NCBI RefSeq assembly: GCF_022811845.1
Contig: NZ_CP064268.1
Location: 138,370-202,369, forward strand
From: Bacillus pseudomycoides
GTDB lineage: Bacteria; Bacillota; Bacilli; Bacillales; Bacillaceae_G
Direction: 5' to 3'
DNA: 64,000 nucleotides
Part shown: in pieces, positions 25,989-34,618 of the stretch
Layout of the letters: each line of letters begins with the position of its first letter
Numbering within the stretch: the first letter of the stretch is position 1
Translations under genes and position numbers: made by a program
Notes under the pieces: model-generated
Told to the model about the DNA's origin: nothing
The model's input: only the letters and a program-made list of their open reading frames with translations
Database searches by the model: none

Positions 25989-26081
25989 TTATCGACATTC
26001 TCTTCTGTTTTTTTTCTTAATAAGCTTGTACATAACGACCCCAATTAAGAAAACAACTATAATTCCTAACATCGGCAGCAT
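25989..26081 (-). CDS. 30-residue membrane peptide or membrane-anchor remnant
   Basis: ATG 26081 follows ACGGAG. The product is one transmembrane helix (MLPMLGIIVVFLIGVVMY) and a basic tail (KLIKKKNRRECR). The upstream DNA is cut by an IS6 end at 26121, so it may equally be the tail of a truncated surface protein with a wall-sorting-like hydrophobic end. Confidence 0.4.
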   Translation of the reverse strand: MLPMLGIIVVFLIGVVMYKLIKKKNRRECR

Positions 26082-26120
26082 ATACTGCTCCGTAAACGTC
26101 AAGTAACTCTAAAATTAACC

Positions 26121-26230
26121 TGGTTCTGTTGCAAAGTTTTCGAAACTCAAGTACACTTTGGAAAAAGATGAACGGGAGCGTAACAAATGGGATATTTTAA
26201 AGGAAAACAATTCAAACAAGCTATTATTTT
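26121..26230 (+). mobile_element. IS6 subgroup A left-end fragment
   Basis: GGTTCTGTTGCAAAGTTTTC up to the start of the transposase (MGYFKGKQFKQAII), then interrupted by the next IS6 copy. It has the same sequence as the element entering at 63844. Confidence 0.85.
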
Positions 26231-27093
26231 GGTTCTGGTGCAAAAATCATTTGATAGAGACATAGAAACCTACATAGTCTGTTCAATGGCAGATTATGAT
26301 GCAATTCCAAACAATTTATGTATGAACCTAACTTCATTTTGGGCAGACTTCACCTGTGGGTGAAGTTGTCCTTTTTTCATCATATGCATGGCTTCAACGC
26401 CACTCAATATAGAAGTGGCTGTTTCATATGACTTGAATCCTAACATAGACCGCACACGTTTCTTAATGAAACGGTGATCCTGTTCCAATATATTATTGAG
26501 ATATTTAACTTGCCTTATTTGTATGCCTTCAGGCATACGTTTCTCTTCTTTTAATTCTTGAATTGCTACAGGATAGGCTGGGTTCTTGTCTACTGTTATA
26601 ACGCGAGGTTTACAAATATGAGAAGCAGCCAAGGCTTTCTTGAAAAAGCGCTTGGCTGCCTGTTTATCTCTTGATTCACTTAGATAAAAATCAATGGTGT
26701 TTCCTTCAGAATCTACTGCGCGATATAAATACATCCATTGACCTTTTACTTTCACATACGTTTCATCGACTCTCCAGGAATCATTTGTTGTCTTAAGATG
26801 AAGTCGTACTCTTTCATCTAATTCAGGTCCATATTGATGCACCCAACGCATAATGGTGGTGTGAGCAATAGACAAACCTCGTTCCTCCATCATTTCCACC
26901 AAATCACGAAAACTTAGGTTGTACCGTAGGTACCATCTTACCGTTAATAAGATAATATCAGGTTGATAGTGCTTCCATTTGAACAAATTTTCCTTTTCCA
27001 TACCGATCACACACCTTTTTTAGAGTAATAGTATCAGTATGTCCAAGATTTAGAGATTATTTGCAATTTCCCTGAAATTTTTGCACCAGAACC
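26231..27093 (-). mobile_element. IS240-like element, complete
   Basis: GGTTCTGGTGCAAAAATC at left and TTTTTGCACCAGAACC at right, 863 bp. It is nested in a subgroup A copy. Confidence 0.9.
26294..27001 (-). CDS. IS6 family transposase (IS240-like), intact
   Basis: 235 residues from MEKENLFKWKHYQPD. DDE residues: RVDETYVKVKGQW, VITVDKNPAYP, NNILEQDHRFIKKRV. Full normal length and undisrupted, so probably active. Confidence 0.93.
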   Translation of the reverse strand: MEKENLFKWKHYQPDIILLTVRWYLRYNLSFRDLVEMMEERGLSIAHTTIMRWVHQYGPELDERVRLHLKTTNDSWRVDETYVKVKGQWMYLYRAVDSEGNTIDFYLSESRDKQAAKRFFKKALAASHICKPRVITVDKNPAYPVAIQELKEEKRMPEGIQIRQVKYLNNILEQDHRFIKKRVRSMLGFKSYETATSILSGVEAMHMMKKGQLHPQVKSAQNEVRFIHKLFGIAS

Positions 27094-27096
27094 GTC

Positions 27097-27124
27097 AAAA
27101 GCTATCTTATACAAGATAGCTTTT
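27097..27124. terminator. Terminator-like hairpin
   Basis: AAAGCTATCTT pairs with AAGATAGCTTT, followed by TTTATT. A near-identical hairpin is at 36686-36714. Confidence 0.55.
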
Positions 27125-27240
27125 TTATTGTTCCAAAATTCTTCTTGGTTTGTCTGTTTACAATGAATTATGATTACTATTGGTCTTCTTGCTGCTAAAT
27201 TTATTTGATTCTTGTACAGGACTTTGCTTAATGCAGGGGC

Positions 27241-27664
27241 TTATTCTTTTGTTGTGGCTTTTTTCTTCGCTCGAATTAATGTACTCTTACTAATGCCTGT
27301 CATTTCTTCAACTTGCTTATATGATTGATTTTTTAATAAGGATAGTGCGTGTTCAATTTGTTTGTTATTAAATTTTTTTGGTCGGCCTTCTCTAAAATCT
27401 TCACGCAACTTTGCAATTGCTTTTCCCTCTTGTGTACGTTCTACAATCATGTCTCTTTCAAATTCAGCGAATGCGCTCATTACGTTAAATACCAGTCTAC
27501 CTGTTGGCGTATCCTCAACTAAACCCATATTAAGTATATGGACCTTTACACCCTTTTCAAATAATGTTTTGACAGTTTGTATCGCATCAACTGTGGAACG
27601 GGCAAAACGATCTAATTTTGTAACGACAAGTGTATCCCCTGTTTCATTCTCCTCAATACATTTT
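27241..27664 (-). pseudogene. Serine recombinase (resolvase/invertase), N-terminus lost
   Basis: The frame is open from the IS6 scar at 27665: TLVVTKLDRFARSTVDA (dimer helix region), then GRLVFNVMSAFAEFERDMIV and a C-terminal Hin-type helix-turn-helix (GRPKKFNNKQIEHALSLL). The catalytic-serine N-terminus (about 55 residues) has been removed by the adjoining IS6 right-end fragment. Confidence 0.8.
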
Positions 27665-27706
27665 TCCTACAGCTTAGCTTCATTTGAAAAACTTTGCAAC
27701 AGAACC
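27665..27706 (+). mobile_element. IS6 subgroup A right-end scar
   Basis: Only about 40 bp ending AAAACTTTGCAACAGAACC. It marks the deletion that cut the resolvase gene. Confidence 0.7.
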
Positions 27707-27765
27707 TTTTTTTGCTTCTTTCGCTCTATTTTATTATTGTAATGTATCTTGGTCGGATCTCTATA

Positions 27766-28971
27766 TTATTTTGCCGTTTGATGATTAGACATAAATTTTA
27801 TAATTTCTTCAGTAGCTTTTTTATATCCCCCAGCATCCCGAAGCGATTTTCCAACTTTCCAACTATTTCCCTTAAATGTCACATCATTTATTATTTTTTG
27901 TACAGCTTCACGTAACAATTTAGAAGTTAATTCTTTACGATTAAGCCTTATTCCGGCTCCCATTTCTGTTACTCGTTTCGCAACTAAAGGTTGATCTCCT
28001 GTCACTGGAATCACAACTAATGGTACATCATAATATAACGCTTCACTCGAGCTATTCATTCCGCCATGCGTAACAAATATATCCGTGTGTTTCAATACTT
28101 CCAATTGCGGAACATAATTATATAATTTAAAGTTAGATGGAATGTTTTCAAACTGGTTTATATTTATTTTTTTACCAACAACCAATATAACAATCGCTTC
28201 TATATCTTTAAAAGCCTCAAAGCATTTCTCATATAACCCTGGTTGCTCATTAAAAACTGTTCCCATAGAAATAAAAATAACTTTTTTATTTTTTAAATCT
28301 TCAATAGGAAAATCTCCTACTTCTTTACGAGTAGCAATCGATGGACCAACAAATTTATATGATGGATCAAATGTATCAGAATATGGTTGATATTCTTTAG
28401 AAGTATATACAATTGTAATATCACCAGGGTGATTCATAATGTCATACAGACTGTTGAATTTCATTCCATATTGTTTTTTCCATCTTTCCATTTCTGTTAG
28501 ACAAAATTGGTATAATGGATCCGTTTCATCTACTTGTTTTGATTCTTGCGCATCATTAAAAGTAACATATTGGTTAAGAGCAAAAGTTGGACATGAAGCA
28601 ACGCTAGGTAATTGTAAAATATTAGCTATCATACGTCCTACAGGGAAATGATTATCGTATATCATATAATCATACTTTTCTCCCTTTGTTTCTTTTATAA
28701 TTTGAGTAGCAATACGTTCTGTTGCTTCCACTATATGAGATAACATTGTAATAGGACTACCCTCTTCATGTACTCGTTCCATAAAATTAATTTGTGAGAA
28801 AAAATTCTCAAAACATCGAAATTCCGCACCTGTTGTTTCGATTTTTTTTCTATAATCTTCAATGCAATACGAAACAACGCTGTCTCCGCGTTGAACTAAC
28901 TCACTAACAACAGCTAAAAGTGGATTAACATGACCTTCCCCAAGAAAGTTTATTACAAGTACATTTGACAT
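27766..28971 (-). CDS. Macrolide-type UDP-glycosyltransferase (GT1)
   Basis: About 401 residues from ATG 28971 (behind GGAGTG). GT-B fold: N-terminal acceptor half starting NVLVINFLGEGHVNPLLAVV with the catalytic-type His in GHVNP, and a C-terminal donor half with FISMGTVFNEQPG and the signature YVPQLEVLKHTDIFVTHGGM then EALYYDVPLVVIPVTGDQ. The family transfers glucose to macrolides, flavonoids and other small aglycones. It may detoxify antibiotics or decorate a secondary metabolite. Flanked on both sides by IS6 fragments. Confidence 0.9.
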   Translation of the reverse strand: MSNVLVINFLGEGHVNPLLAVVSELVQRGDSVVSYCIEDYRKKIETTGAEFRCFENFFSQINFMERVHEEGSPITMLSHIVEATERIATQIIKETKGEKYDYMIYDNHFPVGRMIANILQLPSVASCPTFALNQYVTFNDAQESKQVDETDPLYQFCLTEMERWKKQYGMKFNSLYDIMNHPGDITIVYTSKEYQPYSDTFDPSYKFVGPSIATRKEVGDFPIEDLKNKKVIFISMGTVFNEQPGLYEKCFEAFKDIEAIVILVVGKKININQFENIPSNFKLYNYVPQLEVLKHTDIFVTHGGMNSSSEALYYDVPLVVIPVTGDQPLVAKRVTEMGAGIRLNRKELTSKLLREAVQKIINDVTFKGNSWKVGKSLRDAGGYKKATEEIIKFMSNHQTAK

Positions 28972-29018
28972 AATATTCACTCCAATCATTTTAATCTCTT
29001 TTAATATTAAAATAAAAT

Positions 29019-29281
29019 TGGATTCTGGTGCAAATATTTCTAAGCGGAGTTAAAATACATGGAAAATGAGTTGAGGGTGTTGTTACTACTTCATTACAGT
29101 TTAATTGCAGAAAAAATTATACTTCTAAAGGTTCTGTTGCAAAGTTTGAAAAAATATAGAGAGGGTCATAGATTAGGAATAGGATTTAAGCAACCGATAT
29201 TAATTGCTGTAGTTCTTTGTACACTGAAAAGACGGATTCTGGTTGTGAACTACCCCTGTTTATTGGACACTAACTATGGTC
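29019..29281. mobile_element. IS6 end fragments
   Basis: A subgroup B-like end (GGATTCTGGTGCAAATA) at 29020 and a subgroup A left piece from 29131 (GGTTCTGTTGCAAAGTTTG) ending at the IS3 element near 29281. No gene. Confidence 0.6.
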
Positions 29282-29315
29282 TTACCCCCGTCAAGTAGAC
29301 AGCTGTAAAAAAAGA

Positions 29316-30182
29316 CTATGCGGCCATCGAGATTCGATATTCAATCGGAGCTCGATGGTTAAGCCTTTTTTGGAATCGTTTGTAGTTGTAATGATAGATG
29401 TATGTTTCAATAGCTTGAATTAGTTCTTCCTTTGTTTGATAATAATTAAGATAAAACATTTCAGATTTAAAATGAGAGAAGAATGATTCAATGCAAGCAT
29501 TGTCATGGCAGTTTCCTTTGCGGGAGTGGCTGCCGATGGCGCCTAGCTGTTGAAGCATACGGTAATAAGCATGAGATGTATATTGGAATCCTTAATCTGA
29601 GTGGATGATGGTTCCATACACATCTCTTTTTTGTGCTGCTAAATCTAACGTTTTTAGAACAAGTTGTAAATCATTACGATGTGAGAGTTTCCAAGCAACG
29701 ATTTCATTGTTATAAATGTCTTGAACGACCGAGAAATAGAGAAATTTATCTTTGAATGGCAAATAAGTGATATCTGTGACAAGTACCTCATTTGGTTTGC
29801 GGTTTCGGAATTGTTGTTCTACTACATTCGGAAAAACCTTTGAGGATTTCCCGTTAAAAAAGCGTCGCTTTTTACGGATGATTGATTGAATTTGAAGTTC
29901 TCGCATAAGTCTACATACTTTTTTGTGGTTCACTAAAAATCCAGCCTCTAGTAAGGCAATTTTCATGCGAGGATAACCGTATTCCTTGTGTTTTATGTGA
30001 ATGGCTTGAATCTGTTCACGCAATGTATGATCCTTTGAAAGGCGTAATTGTCTTTGCGTACATGTTGAGCGCCACTTATAGTAGCTAGATCGATTTAACT
30101 GCGCAATGACGACCAGCCAGGTTACTTTGTATCGAGAACGTAGTTCTTCAATAATCTCGTACTTAGCCGTTTGAGCAAGAAC
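29316..30182 (-). pseudogene. IS3 orfB transposase with in-frame stop
   Basis: The IS150-type integrase core is recognisable: VLVTDITYLPF (D), YGTIIHSD (D) and NCHDNACIESFFSHFK (E). A TAA at 29592-29594 follows IHSD, where relatives have Q in SDQGFQY, splitting the protein. The copy should be inactive unless suppressed. Confidence 0.8.
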
Positions 30183-30187
30183 ACCTC

Positions 30188-30511
30188 CTATAGATTTGGA
30201 TACTGCTTTTTTAAATAAGCCACCTGCGCCTTGTAGTATTCCAATTCTTCTTCCACACTATCGAATTTCGTACGAGGACGACCTTTCAAGAGATTTTTTA
30301 AGCCGTTATTGCCGCCGTTGTTTCCCCGCAAGTCTGAAATATCGCCTGTTTCTTGATATCTTCGGAACCAATTCATTAACTGTGTTCTACTTTTCAGCTT
30401 ATATTTCTTAGCTATAGCTGTTTGGCTGCCCTCACCATTTAAATAACTTTTTACAACTTGTATCTTTAATTCATCTGAATAAGTTTGAAATTTATCCCCT
30501 TTTTTAACCAT
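30188..30511 (-). CDS. IS3 orfA helix-turn-helix protein
   Basis: 107 residues from ATG 30511 behind GGAGGGG. HTH (LKIQVVKSYLNGEGSQTAIA then RTQLMNWFRRYQETG) and a C-terminal leucine-zipper-like stretch (EEELEYYKAQVAYLKKQY). In this group orfA and orfB fuse by programmed frameshift. Confidence 0.85.
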   Translation of the reverse strand: MVKKGDKFQTYSDELKIQVVKSYLNGEGSQTAIAKKYKLKSRTQLMNWFRRYQETGDISDLRGNNGGNNGLKNLLKGRPRTKFDSVEEELEYYKAQVAYLKKQYPNL

Positions 30512-30597
30512 AATAAAATCCCCTCCAAGTAAAAGTGTAACATCCATGTTTATTCATGGTCTTTTTACACTGTCTACCTTAAGGGGATAATATCAGA

Positions 30598-30790
30598 TTC
30601 TGTAAATCAATCTGTCCCTTTTTTATCATATGCATAGCTTCAACGCCACTCAATATAGAGGTTGCCGTTTTAAATGACTTGAACCCTAGCATAGAACGCA
30701 CACGTTTCTTAATAAAACGATGATCTTGTTCCACTCCTTGTTTGTTTTTTACAGAGTTTAGCTTACTTTAGAAAACTTTGCAACAGAACC
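30598..30790. mobile_element. Mosaic of IS6 B and IS6 A fragments
   Basis: 30598-30737 matches the transposase C-terminal part of the IS240-like copies. 30738-30790 is a subgroup A right end (AACTTTGCAACAGAACC). They join in the middle of a transposase codon run, so recombination or deletion fused them. Confidence 0.7.
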
Positions 30791-30841
30791 AGACCAGCTT
30801 ATGTTATATGTAATATTGCATATCAAAATGTATTGATATAT

Positions 30842-30856
30842 ATGTAAGCGCTTACT
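30842..30856. promoter_or_regulatory. cre-like CcpA site
   Basis: ATGTAAGCGCTTACT fits the catabolite-responsive consensus WTGNAANCGNWNNCW at every position. It lies 60 bases before the 26-residue peptide gene, with TATAAGGGTATAAAG promoter-like sequence just after. Confidence 0.6.
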
Positions 30857-30915
30857 ATTATAAGGGTATAAAGATTTACAACATCTTACTATACAAAATA
30901 AGAGGAGGAAATAAT

Positions 30916-30996
30916 ATGACAATCGCAATGGCAGTTTTATCATTCTTAGGTGGAATCATCCCATTAGTAGGAGAGCTTTTAAAAGCAGTAATGTAA
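30916..30996 (+). CDS. 26-residue leaderless amphipathic peptide
   Basis: ATG 30916 lies behind a strong AGAGGAGG. The peptide (MTIAMAVLSFLGGII, then PLVGELLKAVM) is almost wholly hydrophobic with one Glu and one Lys, no signal peptidase site, and a central GG/P hinge. It resembles leaderless bacteriocins, phenol-soluble modulins or type I toxin peptides. The gene is bracketed by two IS6 right-end scars and followed by two hairpins. No immunity or transport gene adjoins. Function inferred from shape only. Confidence 0.6.
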   Translation: MTIAMAVLSFLGGIIPLVGELLKAVM

Positions 30997-31036
30997 GTTC
31001 ATTATTCCGCAATTGCAATTATATGTAAAAAAATAT

Positions 31037-31089
31037 CATACAAATGATCTGTATATCAAGAATGAATTGATGTGCAGATCATTTGTATG
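31037..31089. repeat. Long inverted repeat
   Basis: CATACAAATGATCTG and its exact inverse CAGATCATTTGTATG, 23 bases apart, directly after the peptide gene. It could be a terminator stem or an antisense or regulatory RNA fold. Confidence 0.6.
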
Positions 31090-31106
31090 AGCAAACTTTA
31101 AACAAG

Positions 31107-31143
31107 AAAAAGAATCCCAGAAATCATAAGGGATTCTTTTTCT
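31107..31143 (+). terminator. Rho-independent terminator
   Basis: AAAAAGAATCCC pairs with GGGATTCTTTTT around AGAAATCATAA, then CTTT. Confidence 0.75.
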
Positions 31144-31149
31144 TTATGT

Positions 31150-31172
31150 CTTCGGAAACTTTGCAACAGAAC
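31150..31172. mobile_element. IS6 subgroup A end scar
   Basis: GAAACTTTGCAACAGAACC only; no transposase sequence. Confidence 0.6.
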
Positions 31173-31236
31173 CTAAAAAAGCTATATGATAAGGATGTCG
31201 GAAGAGATAAGATCTTTTATAACATACATTACCCCG

Positions 31237-31890
31237 TTATATCATGTTTATTAAATTATACTTTATGGCATATTGAACAAGTTCACTTTTTTTAGAAAGA
31301 TTAAGTTTGTTCAACATTCTCGTCTTATGAGTATCAACCGTTTTTATACTGATAGTTAATTCTTGAGCAATTTCAGACAATGAAAATCCTTTAACAAGAA
31401 ACTGCAATACCTCCCGTTCACGTGGGCTTAGAATTACATAAGGATTTCGGGACTCTGTTTCGTTTTGCAATCTTTTTAGCATCGTTGAAATTTCCTTTGG
31501 GCGAAGGTATAGGTATCCATCCATAACGGAATCAATAGCAGTGTATAATTCTTCATCTACGGCTGCTTTAGGGACGTAACCTGAAGCTCCCGCGTTCATG
31601 ATTAATGTTATATAGTCTTCGTCTTCGTGCATGGTGAGCACTATGACTTTCGCTTGTTCATAACGTAATTTAATCTCTGTGAGAACTTGGATTCCGTCTA
31701 AGCGCGGCAAAGATATATCCAATATCAGAATATCGGGCCTTAAAATGTCGTAAAGCCGGAGTGCTTCAAGTCCATCAGAGGCTTCACCTACAACTTTTAA
31801 GGACGGTCTTTTTTGCAATAGTAGTTTTAAACCTGATCTCATCAAGGCATGGTCATCAACTAGCATTATGTTGATTGTCTTTTTCATCAT
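31237..31890 (-). CDS. NarL/UhpA-type response regulator
   Basis: 217 residues. Receiver domain (5-120): acidic pair in IMLVDDHALMRSG, phospho-acceptor D in DILILDISLPRLDG, K in GYVPKAAVDEE. C-terminal LuxR helix-turn-helix (LSPREREVLQFLVKGFSLSE then KTVDTHKTRMLNKL). It overlaps the kinase gene by 35 bases, so the two are co-translated. Probable target: the divergent sugar-phosphate transporter gene. Confidence 0.9.
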   Translation of the reverse strand: MMKKTINIMLVDDHALMRSGLKLLLQKRPSLKVVGEASDGLEALRLYDILRPDILILDISLPRLDGIQVLTEIKLRYEQAKVIVLTMHEDEDYITLIMNAGASGYVPKAAVDEELYTAIDSVMDGYLYLRPKEISTMLKRLQNETESRNPYVILSPREREVLQFLVKGFSLSEIAQELTISIKTVDTHKTRMLNKLNLSKKSELVQYAIKYNLINMI

Positions 31891-33319
31891 GACACCCTTC
31901 TCTCTGTTTTAATGGGATAGACACCCTAACTTCGGTCCCACCGATATTGTGAGTTTTGATAAAAAATGAACCATCCAGTAATTCGGCTCTTTCCTTCATT
32001 CCATATATTCCGATCCGATTTTGCTGGCGAGCTTTTTCAAAATCGGTCTCACGTATACCGTGACCGTTATCATGGATGCTTAACTCGATAGAACAATCCT
32101 TGATTTCCATGTTAATCACAATCTCAGTTGCTACTGTATGTTTCACTACATTGGTAAGACTTTCTTGAACAATTCGGTATAGTGCTACAGCAGTATGACT
32201 ATCTATGGCAGCAATGTCATCATCGGGAACGTGTAGAATTACAGTAAGAGCGAATTTTTCTTCAAACTTTCTTGCATGTTTCCTTAATGCCGGAATTAAA
32301 CCTATATCATCAAGAATGGGTGGTCTTAATTCTACCGCTAAATCTCTAATTTCTCGCAAAATACTTGCCGCAGTTTCTCGGCTTACATTAAGTAGCTCCT
32401 GTTGCTCGATATCTTTAACTTCATTAGCCAAAATCCGCATTGTAACCATTAGAAAAGTAAGGGCTTGGCTTGTTTCATCATGAAGTTCACGAGAAATTCT
32501 TTTTCTCTCCTCCTCATGAGCGGATAATAGTTTCAAAATCAACGTATCTCGAAGGGCATCCTTTTCTTGAAGTTCCTTCAATAATTTTTCTACTGCAGTG
32601 CTGGAACTAATTAGGTTGTCAGCCATTTCATTAAAAGCCCGTGCTAATTTTCCAACTTCATCGTCACTCTCTGCTTTAGCCCTTAAGGATAAATTACCGG
32701 CTGATATGCCTGTTGCTGTATCAACTAAACTATTGATTGGTCGAGTAATGATACGAGTCACATAATAAGCTATACCTGCAGCCCCCATACAGACCAAAAA
32801 TGTAGCAATAACCAATTCTATTATTTTAGTAAAAATATAGCTTTTCGCCTGTTTTTCTGCCATACCAACTCTAACAAATCCTACATCTCCCTCTTCGATT
32901 GGAACCAGTATGTCATGGATATTTCCTTCATCTGAAGTTAGTATAGCGTAATTTCCAGTATTGATATCATCAGGCTTATGTGCGTTTAATATTCCTTTCG
33001 GTAAGTGTTTGGAGAATGTATTTCCGACAAGAACATTATTATTGTTAATGACCAGTATATAACGAACGTCTTTGTTAGCTTCCTGTGCCCGGGTAATGAG
33101 AAGATGAATCGAATAGTAGTCATCAGTCAGAATGTAATCCGAAGACAATGCCGCAATATTTTCAGCAATATTTACACCACGTTTCTTAAGGTCCTCTGTC
33201 ATGATTTTTGTGAGTGATTCCCAAATGATGCATCCCAATACTAGAGCGAGAAAGAGTAGCGAAACGAATATAGCTCCAAATATCTTTTGGTTTATTTGTA
33301 ATTTATTCATCCATTTCAT
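31856..33319 (-). CDS. Sensor histidine kinase (HisKA_3, HAMP)
   Basis: 487 residues: TM helix 10-32, an extracellular sensor (33-165), TM helix near 170-190, HAMP (191-245, RPINSLVDTATGISAGN), HisKA_3 dimerisation with the phosphorylated His in ISRELHDETSQALTF, and HATPase_c with DNGHGIRETDFE. Its start overlaps the stop of the binding-protein gene by 4 bases. Together with the lipoprotein it forms a three-component sensor, like S. aureus HptA/HptS or enteric PgtC/PgtB, though here the regulator is of the LuxR type. Confidence 0.9.
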   Translation of the reverse strand: MKWMNKLQINQKIFGAIFVSLLFLALVLGCIIWESLTKIMTEDLKKRGVNIAENIAALSSDYILTDDYYSIHLLITRAQEANKDVRYILVINNNNVLVGNTFSKHLPKGILNAHKPDDINTGNYAILTSDEGNIHDILVPIEEGDVGFVRVGMAEKQAKSYIFTKIIELVIATFLVCMGAAGIAYYVTRIITRPINSLVDTATGISAGNLSLRAKAESDDEVGKLARAFNEMADNLISSSTAVEKLLKELQEKDALRDTLILKLLSAHEEERKRISRELHDETSQALTFLMVTMRILANEVKDIEQQELLNVSRETAASILREIRDLAVELRPPILDDIGLIPALRKHARKFEEKFALTVILHVPDDDIAAIDSHTAVALYRIVQESLTNVVKHTVATEIVINMEIKDCSIELSIHDNGHGIRETDFEKARQQNRIGIYGMKERAELLDGSFFIKTHNIGGTEVRVSIPLKQREGCHDEKDNQHNAS

Positions 33320-34206
33320 AGGTGACCCTCATATAATTGGGGTTCAAATGGAACAAAACGATCAATGAACAGTCCCTGAAACGCTGGTTTTATTATTTTT
33401 TGTTCGTGCATAGAAATGAAACTTTCCTTGATAATTCGCTTCTCTTCATCAGGTAAATTACTGCTGATGACAACAGGACCGGTACCAATCGGTTCCGTTT
33501 TTTCAATAATTTTCAAATCCTTAATCAGTTCTGGATTTTTAAGTTTGGTACGCTCAAAGACTAAGCTATCAACAGCTGCGGCGTCAACAACACCATTTAT
33601 TACAGCGCTTAGGGAGCTTTCATGATTATATGTAAAAACATAACGACTAAAGAAATGCTCGGGCGTTTCACTTAATTCAGCTAATTTTTTCCTCACAAAA
33701 ATAAATCCGGAATAACTGGTTGGATCGCTAAAAGCAATGTTTTTCCCTCTTAAATCATGTATACTGGATAGTTCATTTTTGCTGTTTACGACGACATAAC
33801 CATAATAATATGGAACTCCCATTCGCTCTTGCATGGCAATTGCTTCAAGTCCTTCAACATGTCTGTAGGTAATATATGCTCCTGTTGAAAGTATGGCTAT
33901 ATCAGCACCTCCATTCATCATCAGCATACTAATTTCATTATAACTCTTGCGCTGAATTAGAATTACAGGTCTATGAAGCTTCTCTCCAATATAGTTAGCT
34001 ATTTTCCTATAGTACATAATTGTATCAGTCGGTGATAATACACTTGAAATTGCGATCCGTATAGGAGAGGGCTTGTCACCTTGTGAACTAACAGGCATGG
34101 TGTCAGATTCGGAGAAAATAATTTGAGGGCTTGAACGCTCATGCTGACATCCTATTGAAAGTAAAGTAATAAGCAATATAAAAAAAAGCCTCAACCAATT
34201 TATCAT
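33316..34206 (-). CDS. PhnD/PgtC-like substrate-binding sensor lipoprotein
   Basis: About 296 residues from ATG 34206 behind GGAGG. The lipobox LLSIGC is at the N-terminus; the rest is a type II periplasmic-binding fold of the phosphate/phosphonate group (IRIAISSVLSPTDTIMYYRK, ADIAILSTGAYITYRHVEG, DLRGKNIAFSDPTSYSGFIF). No ABC permease or ATPase follows; a kinase does. It is therefore likely a phosphate-ester sensor that hands its signal to the kinase rather than part of an uptake pump. Confidence 0.85.
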   Translation of the reverse strand: MINWLRLFFILLITLLSIGCQHERSSPQIIFSESDTMPVSSQGDKPSPIRIAISSVLSPTDTIMYYRKIANYIGEKLHRPVILIQRKSYNEISMLMMNGGADIAILSTGAYITYRHVEGLEAIAMQERMGVPYYYGYVVVNSKNELSSIHDLRGKNIAFSDPTSYSGFIFVRKKLAELSETPEHFFSRYVFTYNHESSLSAVINGVVDAAAVDSLVFERTKLKNPELIKDLKIIEKTEPIGTGPVVISSNLPDEEKRIIKESFISMHEQKIIKPAFQGLFIDRFVPFEPQLYEGHL

Positions 34207-34517
34207 ACTTTCCTCCATTCTTGCAGGCGAGGGATTTATGTAATATGTGAAAATACCCTAATTGAATCCGATTTACCGAATCCTACTCGATTCAGGGTTT
34301 TCAAAATTTATATTTATATATTACTTCAGAACGATCCACGAAATCTATGGAAGATTGTATACAAAACTACTATTTATGTCGAAGGTGTGACAGCAAATAG
34401 CCATAAATGGTTTTATGTAGGATATTATCTTACATAAAATCAGATATTTGCTGATAGTTTAACGAGTTGACATATAAGATAATTTAACAAAGGAGGGATG
34501 ATCTAACACAAGTATTT

Positions 34518-34532
34518 TTGAAAACGTTTCCG
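34518..34532. promoter_or_regulatory. cre-like site upstream of sugar-phosphate transporter
   Basis: TTGAAAACGTTTCCG fits the CcpA consensus with only the last base off. It lies 86 bases before the transporter start. The rest of 34207-34618 holds the divergent promoters and an AAAGGAGGGATGATC leader start that stops at once. Confidence 0.5.
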
Positions 34533-34618
34533 ACAAGTTGGCCTCTATTGAAATACTAAATTTCATGCCAATCTAAGTTTTTTCCGTAAATCAAAGTAAA
34601 GAAATCGAGGTAGATAGT

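Larger units (their letters stand above)
29282..30590 (-). mobile_element. IS3 family (IS150 group) element
   Basis: About 1,309 bp. The ends read inward TTACCCC...TAGACAGCTG and, from the right, TTATCCCC...TAGACAGTG, each followed by TGTAAAAA and GAC-ATG. It contains orfA and an interrupted orfB. Confidence 0.75.
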
